Below, in pieces: positions 52,139-61,973 of a stretch of 64,000 nucleotides of DNA (within the stretch, counting starts at the first letter, position 1; the number at the start of each line of letters is the position of its first letter). A program made the translations under genes and the position numbers. Source of the DNA: Chitinophaga oryziterrae (GTDB lineage Bacteria; Bacteroidota; Bacteroidia; Chitinophagales; Chitinophagaceae); contig NZ_WRXO01000010.1 in the NCBI RefSeq assembly GCF_009758125.1, forward strand, positions 248,001 through 312,000. The letters run 5' to 3'. Below the pieces are notes generated by a model that was not told the origin of the DNA, made no database searches, and saw only the letters and a program-made list of their open reading frames with translations.

Positions 52139-53608
52139 TTATATCTCTCTGAATATCTCTTTCAAAGCGCCATACAGTTTTTTATAAACTGCATATGCTG
52201 CCTGGTATGTTTGCGCATGTGCCGCATCAGGGGTAAATACCTTATCAGGCAGCACTGCTGCAATATCCGGCACGATATTCAATGCCTGGAACCCCAGCAG
52301 AACGGCCCCCATCGCCGAAGCATCCCCTTCTCTTTGCAAATACATGGGACGCTGGAAGATATCCGCCAGTAACTGTACCCATTCGGCAGAAGCGGTAAAC
52401 CCGCCACTCACGGAGATCTTATTGATCGTTCCCGCTGTTTCTTCCAGTGCATTTGTAATACTTAACAGACCAAAGGCCATTCCTTCCAGCATGGCCCGCA
52501 TAAAATGCCAGGCATTATGCTGTGGCTGTACGCCGATATAGGCCCCCTTGGTATGTCCATCCCATACCGGCGCTCTTTCTCCATGCAGATATGGTAAACA
52601 CAACAGGCCTTCAGACCCGGGAGCAATGGCTAATGCCTGTTGCAAGGCCCCATCCACGGACATCTTCTTATCGGTTACCGCCTGCACAAAAGCATCCAGA
52701 AACCACCGGACCAGCACGCCCCCGTTATTAGATGCCCCACCTGTAATAAAATACCCTGGTGTAAGTACATAAGTAAACAAACGCCCATATGCATCCGTCA
52801 CCGGTCTGTCTATCGCCATCCGCACCGCGCCACTCGTGCCTATCGTTAAGGTAGCATGTCCGGCATCCAGCGCATTACTGCCCAATTGTGCCAGGCAGCC
52901 ATCACTACCTCCGGCTATAAATTTTGTTGTCACCGGTATACCCATCTCTTCTGCTACCACTGGTATTAAACCGGTTATAATGCTTTCACTGGGAACAGCT
53001 TCCGCTAACTGCTCTGTTGTAATTCCTGCCAGTGATAAAGAAAGGGTATTCCATTGCAGGTCGTGAATATTAAACAATCCGGTTGCTGAAGCAATAGAAT
53101 GGTCTGTGATATAACGTTCAAAGAAATGATGGAAAATGTATTCCTTGATCCCGATAAATTTAGCGGCTGATTTGAACGTCTCAGACGCCTGCTCCCGCCA
53201 CCAGATGATCTTACACAGGGGAGACATGGGATGTACCGGTACGCCGGTCTGCCGGTATAACATCTCCCGTTCGCTTATCCTGTCTGCTATCTCCTGGCTA
53301 CGGTTATCGGCCCAGATAATAAGTGGTGTTAACGCCTGATGGTCCTTATCTACTGCCATCACGCTATGCATCGCACAGCTGAATGAAATAGCCAGCGGGT
53401 CCTGTTTTAATAAAAGCGCTACGCTGCGTATACCGCTCTTTACCGCTTTCAGGATTTCTTCGGGGTCCTGTTCACTATAACCGGGTTGAGGCTGTTGGGT
53501 GGGATAATCCTGCTGGTGATGCGCCATCACCTTTCCATTTGTTTGCACAGCTATTACTTTGGTACTGCTAGTTCCGATATCCACACCAATGAGATACGAT
53601 GCCTCCAT
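52139..53608 (-). CDS. gntK: FGGY-family carbohydrate kinase, probably gluconokinase
   Basis: The 489-residue protein has GVDIGTSSTKVIAV at the N-terminus and ISFSCAMHSVMAVD with PLIIWADNRS. These match FGGY gluconokinase of the Bacillus type more than xylulokinase or glycerol kinase. The ATPase domain has LTIGTSGAVRMA, and GGASNNGG follows. It phosphorylates gluconate to 6-phosphogluconate. The neighbouring GMC dehydrogenase and its small subunit could supply sugar acids, but it is divergent and the link is inference. Stops of mutL and this gene are adjacent. Confidence 0.8.
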   Translation of the reverse strand: MEASYLIGVDIGTSSTKVIAVQTNGKVMAHHQQDYPTQQPQPGYSEQDPEEILKAVKSGIRSVALLLKQDPLAISFSCAMHSVMAVDKDHQALTPLIIWADNRSQEIADRISEREMLYRQTGVPVHPMSPLCKIIWWREQASETFKSAAKFIGIKEYIFHHFFERYITDHSIASATGLFNIHDLQWNTLSLSLAGITTEQLAEAVPSESIITGLIPVVAEEMGIPVTTKFIAGGSDGCLAQLGSNALDAGHATLTIGTSGAVRMAIDRPVTDAYGRLFTYVLTPGYFITGGASNNGGVLVRWFLDAFVQAVTDKKMSVDGALQQALAIAPGSEGLLCLPYLHGERAPVWDGHTKGAYIGVQPQHNAWHFMRAMLEGMAFGLLSITNALEETAGTINKISVSGGFTASAEWVQLLADIFQRPMYLQREGDASAMGAVLLGFQALNIVPDIAAVLPDKVFTPDAAHAQTYQAAYAVYKKLYGALKEIFREI

Positions 53609-53722
53609 AGTTAACTTATAAATAATGGTTAAAAGTCTCCGTTCCTACTATTTCTCTTTTATCCCTTAAAAATAATTTATAGATTTAAAAGACACTTAAA
53701 GTTCAATTAAATTATCCACGAT

Positions 53723-55462
53723 ATGGCATTCCAAATTAAGCAAAAGGGGCCGGTGTATGATGTTTGCATCGTCGGTTCCGGGGCTGGCGGCGGTATGGCA
53801 GCAAAGATCTTATCAGAAGCAGGATTAAAGATTGCGTTACTGGAAGCAGGTCCCAAGTACGACCCTGCTAATCCGGAACAGATGACACAGCTGAAATGGC
53901 CTTATGAATCACCCAGAAGAGGCGCCAGTACCACCCGTCCATTCGGGGATTTTGATGCGGCTTACGGCGGATGGGAAATTGAAGGGGAACCTTACACTAC
54001 AAAGCAAGGGACAAAATTCGACTGGTTCCGCTCCCGCATGGTTGGCGGACGTACCAATCACTGGGGACGAATCTCACTGCGCTTTAGTCCACGCGATTTT
54101 AAACACAAAAGTTATGACGGGCTGGGAGATGACTGGCCAATAGAATACGAAGAAGTAGCGCCATTCTACGACCGTGTAGATAAGATGATCGGTGTATTCG
54201 GTACAAAAGAAGGTATGCCCAATGAGCCGGATGGTTTTTTCCTGCCTCCTCCCAAACCAAGATTGCATGAACTGATAATAAAAAAGGCCGGTTCCAATCT
54301 GGGCATTCCTGTTATACCAGCAAGGATGTCTATGCTGACCCGCTCTGTTAATAAAGACCGCAGCCCCTGTTTCTATTGTGCACAATGCGGACGTGGCTGC
54401 GCTGTATATGCCGACTTCTCCTCTTCTTCCGTACTGGTAAACCCTGCTGTGAAGAGCGGGCATGTAGATCTCTATGATAATGCGATGGCCAGGGAAGTCC
54501 TTACCAACAGTGAAGGCAAAGCTACCGGCGTTGCCTATGTAGACAAAATTGATCTGGAAGAATACAGGGTAATGGCACGTGTGATAGTGCTCGCAGCCAG
54601 TGCTGGGGAAACCGCCCGTTTGCTGCTGAACTCCAGGTCATCCCGTTATCCGAACGGACTGGCCAACGCCAGTGGCATAGTAGGTAAATACCTGCATGAC
54701 TCTACCGGCTCTTCCCGCGCAGCATTCCTGCCCCAGCTCATGGACCGTAAACGTTATAACGAAGATGGCGTTGGGGGCATGCACATGTATATCCCATGGT
54801 GGGGCGATAATAAAAAGCTGGACTTCGCACGTGGTTACCATATGGAATTCGGAGGCGGCCTGCGTATGCCTTCCTATGGATTCGTAAATGCGATAGAAAG
54901 CATGAACGGTAAATACCCCGGCCGGGACGGACAAATGAAACCCGCCGGTGGATATGGCACCGGCCTTAAAGACGATTACCGCCGCTTTTACGGGGCTACC
55001 ATCGGCTTTGCAGGAAGAGGTGAGTCCATTGCCCGCGAAGACAACTACTGTGAAATAGACCCCAACGTAGTTGATAAATGGGGCATTCCCGTATTACGCT
55101 TTAACTATACCTGGAGCGATCATGAGATCAAACAGGCAAAACATATGCAGGATACTTTCGAACAGCTGATCCATGAAATGGGCGGTGTGCCATTAGGTAA
55201 CAAGCCCGGGCCGGAAACCATGTACGGACTGGAAAACCCCGGCCGTATCATTCATGAAGTAGGAACAACCCGTATGGGAAATGATCCTAAAAAATCTGTT
55301 CTGAATAAATACAGTCAGGCCCATGATGTAAAAAACCTGTTCGTGGTAGATGGCGGATCCTTTGTATCCCAGGCAGATAAAAACCCTACCTGGACCATCC
55401 TCGCCCTGTCTATGCGTGCATCTGAGTACATTATGAGTGAGTTAAAAAAACAAAATATTTAA
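53723..55462 (+). CDS. GMC oxidoreductase (FAD sugar/glycoside dehydrogenase, large subunit)
   Basis: The 579-residue flavoprotein has VCIVGSGAGGGMAAKIL at 14-30, GGRTNHWG around 108-115 and the C-terminal FAD site LFVVDGGSF with a catalytic-type histidine region. Cys216, Cys219, Cys222 and Cys226 (CFYCAQCGRGC) form a C-X2-C-X2-C-X3-C cluster, which could bind iron-sulfur. No signal peptide is visible; export could depend on the small subunit's leader. It precedes a gluconate-2-dehydrogenase subunit 3-type gene by 2 bp, matching sugar dehydrogenases that pass electrons to the respiratory chain. Confidence 0.88.
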   Translation: MAFQIKQKGPVYDVCIVGSGAGGGMAAKILSEAGLKIALLEAGPKYDPANPEQMTQLKWPYESPRRGASTTRPFGDFDAAYGGWEIEGEPYTTKQGTKFDWFRSRMVGGRTNHWGRISLRFSPRDFKHKSYDGLGDDWPIEYEEVAPFYDRVDKMIGVFGTKEGMPNEPDGFFLPPPKPRLHELIIKKAGSNLGIPVIPARMSMLTRSVNKDRSPCFYCAQCGRGCAVYADFSSSSVLVNPAVKSGHVDLYDNAMAREVLTNSEGKATGVAYVDKIDLEEYRVMARVIVLAASAGETARLLLNSRSSRYPNGLANASGIVGKYLHDSTGSSRAAFLPQLMDRKRYNEDGVGGMHMYIPWWGDNKKLDFARGYHMEFGGGLRMPSYGFVNAIESMNGKYPGRDGQMKPAGGYGTGLKDDYRRFYGATIGFAGRGESIAREDNYCEIDPNVVDKWGIPVLRFNYTWSDHEIKQAKHMQDTFEQLIHEMGGVPLGNKPGPETMYGLENPGRIIHEVGTTRMGNDPKKSVLNKYSQAHDVKNLFVVDGGSFVSQADKNPTWTILALSMRASEYIMSELKKQNI

Positions 55463-55464
55463 CA

Positions 55465-56151
55465 ATGGATAGAAGAGAAACCCTCAAAGCGCTGGCAGTC
55501 GGGTCTTTATCTGTGAGTGCCTTTCTGACCGCCTGTAGTGATGATAAGAAAACTAAACCACCGGTAGGTGCCGGCGTTAAAACGCCGGTATACGGCAGAA
55601 CTGAAGACGAAAAAAAGCGGGATGTAAAACTGGAGGAAGAGCAATTCTTTACGCCGGAAGAAATGAAAACGATCACCGTACTGGCAGATATTATTATTCC
55701 TGCTGATGAACACTCCGGCAGTGCTTCAGACGCTAAAGTGCCCGAGTTCATAGCGTTCATTGTAAAAGATATACCTAAGTATAAAACGCCCATGCGTGGC
55801 GGATTGCGCTGGCTCGATCTTCACAGCTCCCGGCTCTATGACAACCGCTTTACTGATTGCAGCAGTAAGCAGCAACTGGCCCTGCTGGACCAGATTGCCT
55901 ACCCGGAAAAAGCAGCGCCGGAAATGAGTCAGGGCGTGGCTTTCTTTAGCCTGATGAGAGACCTTACCGCCAATGGTTTCTTCACCAGTAAAATAGGGAT
56001 CAAAGACATAGACTACCGGGGCAATACCCCTAATGAATGGGACGGTGTTCCTGCAGATGTTTTACAACAGTATGGCTTATCATATGATGAAAAAACACTC
56101 GCAGAATGCCTGAAGACAGAAGATCGCAACAAGCTGATGACATGGGATTAA
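55465..56151 (+). CDS. Gluconate 2-dehydrogenase subunit 3 family protein (small subunit)
   Basis: The 228-residue protein has a twin-arginine start (MDRRETLKALAVG) and a possible lipobox (FLTAC, Cys24). The family body is LADIIIPADEHSGSASDAKV, the usual PADxxSPGA-like segment, followed by helices with LDQIAYP and FFSLMRDLTANGFFTSKIG. It starts 2 bp after the GMC gene and is almost certainly its partner. It likely carries the large subunit through the Tat system and anchors it. Confidence 0.88.
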   Translation: MDRRETLKALAVGSLSVSAFLTACSDDKKTKPPVGAGVKTPVYGRTEDEKKRDVKLEEEQFFTPEEMKTITVLADIIIPADEHSGSASDAKVPEFIAFIVKDIPKYKTPMRGGLRWLDLHSSRLYDNRFTDCSSKQQLALLDQIAYPEKAAPEMSQGVAFFSLMRDLTANGFFTSKIGIKDIDYRGNTPNEWDGVPADVLQQYGLSYDEKTLAECLKTEDRNKLMTWD

Positions 56152-56234
56152 TCCATCCCCCCGTACGTACATCATTTAATAATATAGTTTTCTCTCATTT
56201 TCTTTTATATTGAAACGATAAATTTATTGTTACT

Positions 56235-57683
56235 ATGGTCCAGGAAAAAAATAACCAGGGAAGTCATGTCTCCCGCAGATCATTCTTAAGAAACGGGGCC
56301 TTAACCGCCGCCGGCTTTATGATCGTTCCACGTCATGTATTAGGAGGTAAAGGCTTTATTGCGCCAAGTGATCGCTTACGTGTTGCAGGTATCGGTGTAG
56401 GTGGTAAAGGAGAAAGCGACCTTTTAGAGATTTCAAAAGGTCCTTCAGACATCGCTTTCCTTTGCGATGTGGATACCCGCCGCGCTGCCACTTCTGTAAA
56501 GCGTTTCCCCAAGGCAAAATTTTATAAGGACTTCAGGGAGATGCTGGATAAAGAGCATAAGAACTTTGATGCTGTAACTGTATCCACTCCCGATCATCAG
56601 CATGCTGTTGCTGCAATGGCTGCCATGCAGCTGGGCAAACACGTGTATGTCCAAAAACCGCTGACACATGATATTTACGAAGCCCGTATGTTATCAGCAG
56701 CCGCAAAACGTTATAAAGTAGTTACCCAGATGGGGAATCAGGGTGCTTCCGGAGATGGCGTAAGGCAGATGATGGAATGGTACAACGCTGGTACTATCGG
56801 CGATGTACATACTGTATACTGCTGGACAGACCGTCCCGTATGGCCACAGGGTATTCCCTGGTCTTCCATGAAAGCGGAAGTTCCCAGGGAACTCGACTGG
56901 AACCTCTGGCTGGGTACTGCTCCTTACAAAGACTATATCGAAAAACTGGTCCCATTCAACTGGCGTGGCTGGTGGGATTACGGTACCGGTGCTTTAGGTG
57001 ATATGGGATGCCATATCATTGAACCTCCTTTCCGCATCCTGGGACTTGGTTATCCTACTTCCGTAGAAGCCAGTGTAGGCAGCGTATATGTAGATGAATT
57101 CAAACGTGGCTATTTCCCTGAAAGTTGCCCTCCTTCTTCTCACGTAATCCTGAAGTTCAAGGGTAAGAACGGAAAAGAGATCACTTTACATTGGATGGAT
57201 GGTGGTATTCAGCCGGAACGTCCGGAAGAACTGGGACCAAATGAAATAATGGGTGATGGTGGTAACGGCGCTATCCTGATAGGTACAAAAGGTAAAATGA
57301 TGTGTGGTACTTATGGTATGAATCCTACCCTCCTACCTACAAGCCGCACTAATGAAGTAACTGTAGCTAAAACGATTGAACGCGTACCTGAAGGACACTA
57401 TGTTCAATGGGTAAATGCTGCTATTGCCGGCTATAACAGTCCAAAGGATAAACTGATCAGTTCTCCTTTCTCTATTGCAGGACCGCTTACTGAAAGTCTG
57501 CTCATGGCAAACCTGGCTATCAGGAGTTATGATATCAAAAAGGAAAAGGACGGACATACTACTTATCCCGGACGCTACATCAAGCTGCTATGGGATGGAG
57601 ATAATATGACAGTGACCAACTTTGATGATGCTAACCAGTTTGTAAAACGCACCTACCGCGAAGGCTGGAGCCTTGGAGTGTAA
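56235..57683 (+). CDS. Exported Gfo/Idh/MocA family oxidoreductase 1
   Basis: The 482-residue protein has a Tat-type leader (SRRSFLRNGALTAAGFM), an NAD-binding AGIGVGGKGE at 51-60 and the VSTPDHQHAV segment. The catalytic lysine Lys141 sits in YVQKPLTHDIYEAR, with Gln in place of the usual Glu of EKP, as in many Bacteroidota and planctomycete members. These enzymes oxidise or reduce sugar carbons. It follows the small subunit by 83 bp on the same strand and has its own terminator. Confidence 0.88.
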   Translation: MVQEKNNQGSHVSRRSFLRNGALTAAGFMIVPRHVLGGKGFIAPSDRLRVAGIGVGGKGESDLLEISKGPSDIAFLCDVDTRRAATSVKRFPKAKFYKDFREMLDKEHKNFDAVTVSTPDHQHAVAAMAAMQLGKHVYVQKPLTHDIYEARMLSAAAKRYKVVTQMGNQGASGDGVRQMMEWYNAGTIGDVHTVYCWTDRPVWPQGIPWSSMKAEVPRELDWNLWLGTAPYKDYIEKLVPFNWRGWWDYGTGALGDMGCHIIEPPFRILGLGYPTSVEASVGSVYVDEFKRGYFPESCPPSSHVILKFKGKNGKEITLHWMDGGIQPERPEELGPNEIMGDGGNGAILIGTKGKMMCGTYGMNPTLLPTSRTNEVTVAKTIERVPEGHYVQWVNAAIAGYNSPKDKLISSPFSIAGPLTESLLMANLAIRSYDIKKEKDGHTTYPGRYIKLLWDGDNMTVTNFDDANQFVKRTYREGWSLGV

Positions 57684-57705
57684 GTTTTTAAACCATCTTA
57701 TATGG

Positions 57706-57737
57706 AAGGGGGCTCAGATACTGAGCCCCCTTTTTCT
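57706..57737 (+). terminator. Terminator after the first Gfo/Idh/MocA gene
   Basis: Perfect 12-bp arms (57706-57717 and 57721-57732) with a 3-nt loop and a T-run end the GMC-small subunit-oxidoreductase unit. Confidence 0.92.
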
Positions 57738-57808
57738 TTGTTAATCAATCATTTATCCCCTATATTTACAATAGAGAATCGCTCTAACCCCTCCATATCC
57801 TGAGAAAT

Positions 57809-59179
57809 ATGAAATTGTTAAGATTGTCGCAGTTACTGCTGTTCCCCATATTAGTCATAACAATATGGGCTTGTAGTAAAAACAACTCCAGTGAATTATC
57901 TGCGTCCTCAACCAGGGAAACAGATAAGATATTAACCAGTATACAGGGCCGTGTATTAAATGAACAGTTACAACCTGTGCAGGGCGCCATAGTTGGATGC
58001 GGTGGAAAAACAGCGGTTACCGATGCAAATGGCAACTTTTTAATGGAACAGGTAAAAGTTCTTCCTGATGCGGCGCAGGTAAGCATTACTAAAGATCAGT
58101 ATCTCAATGGTATCCGTACACTGGCCGTAAATACCAACAGCCTGCATTATGTACAAGTCATTTTACAACCCCGCGAAGCTGCCGCCACCTTCAGCGCTGC
58201 CAGTGGAGGCAATATCGATCTGCCCGGCGGTAAACTGACCATACAGCCCAATAGTGTGCTGATGAAAGACAACTCTTCCTACAAGGGAATCGTTGATATC
58301 AACTTTAAATTCACCAATCCCGAAAGTGAACATTTTGAGGATATGATGCCCGGAGATCTTCGTGGTATTGATGATAAGAAAAAACAAAGGGGATTACAAT
58401 CATTTGGCATAGTAACCCTGAATTTCACTGGTCAGAACGGAGAAGTATTACACCTGGATAGCAAGCTGCCAGTAGGTTTGCTGATGAATATTCCCGGTTC
58501 CCTGCAAGGCAGTGCGCCGGCGCAAATAGCTTTATGGTCTTTTAATACAGCTTCAGGCTATTGGGAACAGCAGGGATTTGCATCAAAACAGGGAAATGCT
58601 TATATCGCAATGGTAAAATCCACAGGATTCTGGCATTTTGCGGTTCCTTATGATGTGGTGGCTCTTAAAGCAACTATCCTGGACCAGCATAACCATCCTA
58701 TCCCCAATATGCAGATGAGTATTGTAAGTAAGATAGATTTCATTCCGGTATACAGTTATACAGATGCGGGCGGCAGGTTCACCGGTAAGGTGGCCTCCAA
58801 TTCCCAGCTCATTCTCTCTCTTATTAATCCCTGCGGACAAATCTTTTATCATCAGGAAATAGGACCTTACTCTACTGATGCAACAATAGAACCTTTTACG
58901 GTTCCGTTACCCGGTAGCAGTACGCTGATGATAGATGGTATCGCCAATAATTGTTCAGATCAACCGGTAATGGGCAAAATAAATATCCTGGTAGATGGAT
59001 TAAGTTATGCCACTGATATCAACAAAGGGTATTTTAAAATGACATTCATGCGATGCAATGCATCCGCCGCAAATGTTACTTTCTCTGCAATGGATACCGC
59101 CACCCATATCAACACCATCACCACGCTCAAAGCAAATAACGGAACCATTACACCATCCCTGGTAGTATGCAAACCATAG
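57809..59179 (+). CDS. Secreted lipoprotein with carboxypeptidase-like regulatory domain
   Basis: The 456-residue protein has a lipoprotein signal (TIWAC, Cys22). Residues ~45-110 look like a CarboxypepD-regulatory beta-sandwich (QGRVLNEQLQPVQGAIVGC, TDANGNF). Then comes a middle domain with GGNIDLPGGKLTIQPNSVL and MMPGDLRGID, and later a second similar sandwich (ILDQHNHPIPNMQMSIV, TDAGGRF). Such proteins are surface lipoproteins in Bacteroidota; the ligand is unknown. It converges on dacB with a 57-bp gap and no clear terminator. Confidence 0.75.
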   Translation: MKLLRLSQLLLFPILVITIWACSKNNSSELSASSTRETDKILTSIQGRVLNEQLQPVQGAIVGCGGKTAVTDANGNFLMEQVKVLPDAAQVSITKDQYLNGIRTLAVNTNSLHYVQVILQPREAAATFSAASGGNIDLPGGKLTIQPNSVLMKDNSSYKGIVDINFKFTNPESEHFEDMMPGDLRGIDDKKKQRGLQSFGIVTLNFTGQNGEVLHLDSKLPVGLLMNIPGSLQGSAPAQIALWSFNTASGYWEQQGFASKQGNAYIAMVKSTGFWHFAVPYDVVALKATILDQHNHPIPNMQMSIVSKIDFIPVYSYTDAGGRFTGKVASNSQLILSLINPCGQIFYHQEIGPYSTDATIEPFTVPLPGSSTLMIDGIANNCSDQPVMGKINILVDGLSYATDINKGYFKMTFMRCNASAANVTFSAMDTATHINTITTLKANNGTITPSLVVCKP

Positions 59180-59236
59180 CGATATTGGGTTGATCGATCT
59201 GTTGAAGCACTTTCGATTATATATGCAGATCCTGAA

Positions 59237-60520
59237 TTAGTAGTGTTCCGATATCTGTGTAAGGAAACTTTCTACTGCCCTTCTTACGTTACTTGCGCTG
59301 TTGTTATGATTATTTACCAACACACTAAAGACTAATGTTTTCTTCTTCCTGGTAATAAGGTACCCACTCAACGCTACACAACCGGATAAGGTCCCTGTTT
59401 TAGCGTGTACGGAAAGCCCTTTATAATAATTTTTCAGGGTTCCTTTTCCTCCTGTGGGGAATATGCTATACAGCCTTTCGTGATCATATGTCTTGTACAT
59501 ATCTGTCAGCACACTTACAAAATCCCTGGGAGTAAAAAGATTATAGCGGGAAAGCCCGGAGCCATCCACCCAGTGAGGGGTATCCGGTAAATTAGATAAG
59601 TAGGTACGCAGCATGTAATCAATCATACGGTTTGTACTGATCGTATCCCACAAACGGGCTGCACACATCATCAATGTCTGCTCCGCAAAAAAGTTATCAC
59701 TGCGGTGCATCATGGGAGTAAAAAGAGAGTCTGCCGGAATACCATTTAACATAGTAAACCTGCCTGTTTTATCCGAAACAGCTACAGGCCGGTGTAATGT
59801 ATCTTCCAGTCTTTTTGCAAGATCCTGTGTAGTTCCTACAATAAAAGGAACTTCTGCCTCCTGCAGGCTTTTATCATGACTGTTAAATGTCAAAGAAAAC
59901 TGATTACTGCGTTCATCCCTTTCTGCCAGTAATTCTTTTAGTGTATCATCATTTTTGTAAGAGAAGCCGAATAGCTTTGGTATCATCAGACTGCTATCTT
60001 CATGATGCCTGATATGTACCACATTCCCATACATTGGCCAGTCGTTTAATTCAGACTGATAATAATCTGCATAATCATTCCATGCCCATCCCGGTCCGAA
60101 ACGTTTATTCTCGTTTACAGTGGGAACTACCGCGATACGTTTAGAAGTTTGCAATAATTCCAATACCCGTTGCAGGGAATAATCCGGATGCAGGAAAGAA
60201 GGATCTCCTGTGCCTTTTACATATAAAACAGAATCTGTATTAAGATAACGGACTGCCGGAAGAGAATCTCCGAGATAACGTAAGCCCGTGTACAGTGTGA
60301 ATATCTTCGTGTTGGATGCCGGTGTAAAATAGCGGTCGTCCTGATAGCTGTACCAGTATTTTCCTGTAGCCGGTTCATATATACAGATACCGGTATGTGC
60401 CTGTCGTAAAGCAGTTGTTTTAAGTAACCCATTCGCTGCCCATTTCTTTATCTCATTATACTGAGCATACACAATGTTTTGCAAACAAAACAACAGGCAA
60501 CACAACATGACTCTTTTCAT
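59237..60520 (-). CDS. dacB: D-Ala-D-Ala carboxypeptidase/endopeptidase, PBP4 (S13) type
   Basis: The 427-residue protein has a signal peptide (ending YAQ), the SxxK motif at Ser69-Lys72 (PASNTK), SGLSRYN at 321-327 and KTG at 374-376 (HAKTGTLSG). It hydrolyses peptidoglycan stem peptides and crosslinks in the periplasm. It is shorter than E. coli PBP4, with a reduced insert between the first motifs. It is transcribed leftward, downstream of the second Gfo/Idh/MocA gene, from which it is separated by a terminator. Confidence 0.9.
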   Translation of the reverse strand: MKRVMLCCLLFCLQNIVYAQYNEIKKWAANGLLKTTALRQAHTGICIYEPATGKYWYSYQDDRYFTPASNTKIFTLYTGLRYLGDSLPAVRYLNTDSVLYVKGTGDPSFLHPDYSLQRVLELLQTSKRIAVVPTVNENKRFGPGWAWNDYADYYQSELNDWPMYGNVVHIRHHEDSSLMIPKLFGFSYKNDDTLKELLAERDERSNQFSLTFNSHDKSLQEAEVPFIVGTTQDLAKRLEDTLHRPVAVSDKTGRFTMLNGIPADSLFTPMMHRSDNFFAEQTLMMCAARLWDTISTNRMIDYMLRTYLSNLPDTPHWVDGSGLSRYNLFTPRDFVSVLTDMYKTYDHERLYSIFPTGGKGTLKNYYKGLSVHAKTGTLSGCVALSGYLITRKKKTLVFSVLVNNHNNSASNVRRAVESFLTQISEHY

Positions 60521-60535
60521 AAACTCTTCTTTCTT

Positions 60536-60571
60536 TTAAAAAAAACGGGCTGATGACGTATCAGCCCGTTT
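60536..60571 (-). terminator. Terminator of the second Gfo/Idh/MocA gene
   Basis: 12-bp perfect arms (60543-60554 and 60560-60571) with a 5-nt loop are followed by a run of T on the minus strand, 10 bp past the stop. Confidence 0.92.
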
Positions 60572-60580
60572 ACTAATCTC

Positions 60581-61912
60581 TTAGCTAAAGTACCGGGTTA
60601 CACCTGGTTTTGCAAATGGATAAAAACCATCCGCATCCGGTATTACCGGAGGCTTCGCGTCGAACGCATATGTTGCCGGTTGCAGGTTAAGACCAGAGTT
60701 AAGTGCTTTATCAAAAGGAATCACTTCTCCGGAATAAGTAGCCAAACGACCGATGATAGCAGTGAGGGTCGTTTTGGCCCCCCTTTCAGCATCCCAGAAT
60801 TTATATTCTCCTTTTGCAATCGCAGCAAACAGTTCATCATGTTCATTCTGGTAAGGCTGGTTCTCTGTTTTCTTATCAAACTGGAACAGCACTTTTCCTT
60901 TATGGTCCTGTATCAGACCCCTGTCGCAGATAATACGTCCTTTTGTTCCTGTCAGTTCTTCATCCACACGGCTGGCGCTATCTTTCCAGTGACGGCATTC
61001 GCTGTTCATGATAACACCATTTCCGTAACGATACTCCACTGCATGGTGATCGTAGATCTCTCCGGTGTCTTTACCTGTACGCACGGTACGGCCTCCCATA
61101 CCATATGCAGTTACCGGGTAATCTTTCATGAACCAGTTACCCACATCGATATTGTGAATATGCTGCTCTACGATATGATCTCCGCACAACCAGTTAAAGT
61201 AATACCAGTTACGCATCTGGTACTCCATTTCCGTATACTGCGGCTGTCTCGGTCTTATCCACAATGCGCCCTGGTTCCACCATACATTTATAGACAACAG
61301 ATCACCGATAATACCATCATTAAAACGCTTGAATAGTTCACGGTAGGAAGTCTGGTAGCGGCGTTGTAAACCAACCACTACATTCAGTTTTTTAGACTTC
61401 GCTATCTCTGCGGCGTCCAGTACTCTTTTAATACCGGCAGGGTCTGTAGCCACTGGTTTCTCCATGAAAATATGTTTCCCCTGTTTCACAGCCTCTTCGA
61501 AGTGAATAGGGCGGAAACCCGGAGGAGTAGCAAGAATGACTACATCCGCCAGCGCTATCGCTTTCTGATAAGCATCAAAGCCGGTGAACTTGTGTTCTTC
61601 TTTAACATTTAAACGGCTGGCATTCTCACCCAGCTCCTCTTTAATATTATTGTAACTGTCATTCAGCCTGTCTGCAAAGGCATCTGCCATAGCCACCAGC
61701 TGTACATTCTGTTTAGTTCTTAATGCCTGAACAGCCGCGCCGGTACCTCGGCCACCGCAACCTATCAACGCTATTTTAATTACATCACCTGCACCTGAAA
61801 AGAAGTTGGCCTTAGATAAAACAGGCATTGCTAACAGACCGCCTGCCAACATAGACGATTGTTTTACAAAATCACGCCTGCCTGCGTGGAATTCTTGTTG
61901 TTCTTCTTGCAT
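60581..61912 (-). CDS. Exported Gfo/Idh/MocA family oxidoreductase 2
   Basis: The 443-residue protein has a Tat-type leader (GRRDFVKQSSMLAGGLLAMP), an NAD-binding GCGGRG at 51-56 and the classic EKP motif at 151-153 with Lys152. It is only distantly related to the enzyme at 56235. Together they suggest oxidation and reduction of different sugar positions or anomers. It is leftward and shares the 60-bp upstream gap with the SUMF1-type gene, so the two may form one transcript. Confidence 0.88.
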   Translation of the reverse strand: MQEEQQEFHAGRRDFVKQSSMLAGGLLAMPVLSKANFFSGAGDVIKIALIGCGGRGTGAAVQALRTKQNVQLVAMADAFADRLNDSYNNIKEELGENASRLNVKEEHKFTGFDAYQKAIALADVVILATPPGFRPIHFEEAVKQGKHIFMEKPVATDPAGIKRVLDAAEIAKSKKLNVVVGLQRRYQTSYRELFKRFNDGIIGDLLSINVWWNQGALWIRPRQPQYTEMEYQMRNWYYFNWLCGDHIVEQHIHNIDVGNWFMKDYPVTAYGMGGRTVRTGKDTGEIYDHHAVEYRYGNGVIMNSECRHWKDSASRVDEELTGTKGRIICDRGLIQDHKGKVLFQFDKKTENQPYQNEHDELFAAIAKGEYKFWDAERGAKTTLTAIIGRLATYSGEVIPFDKALNSGLNLQPATYAFDAKPPVIPDADGFYPFAKPGVTRYFS

Positions 61913-61973
61913 GATAGATAGTTTTTAATAATTGTTAATTATAGGGGAATGATATACCTGTAACATTTTTATT

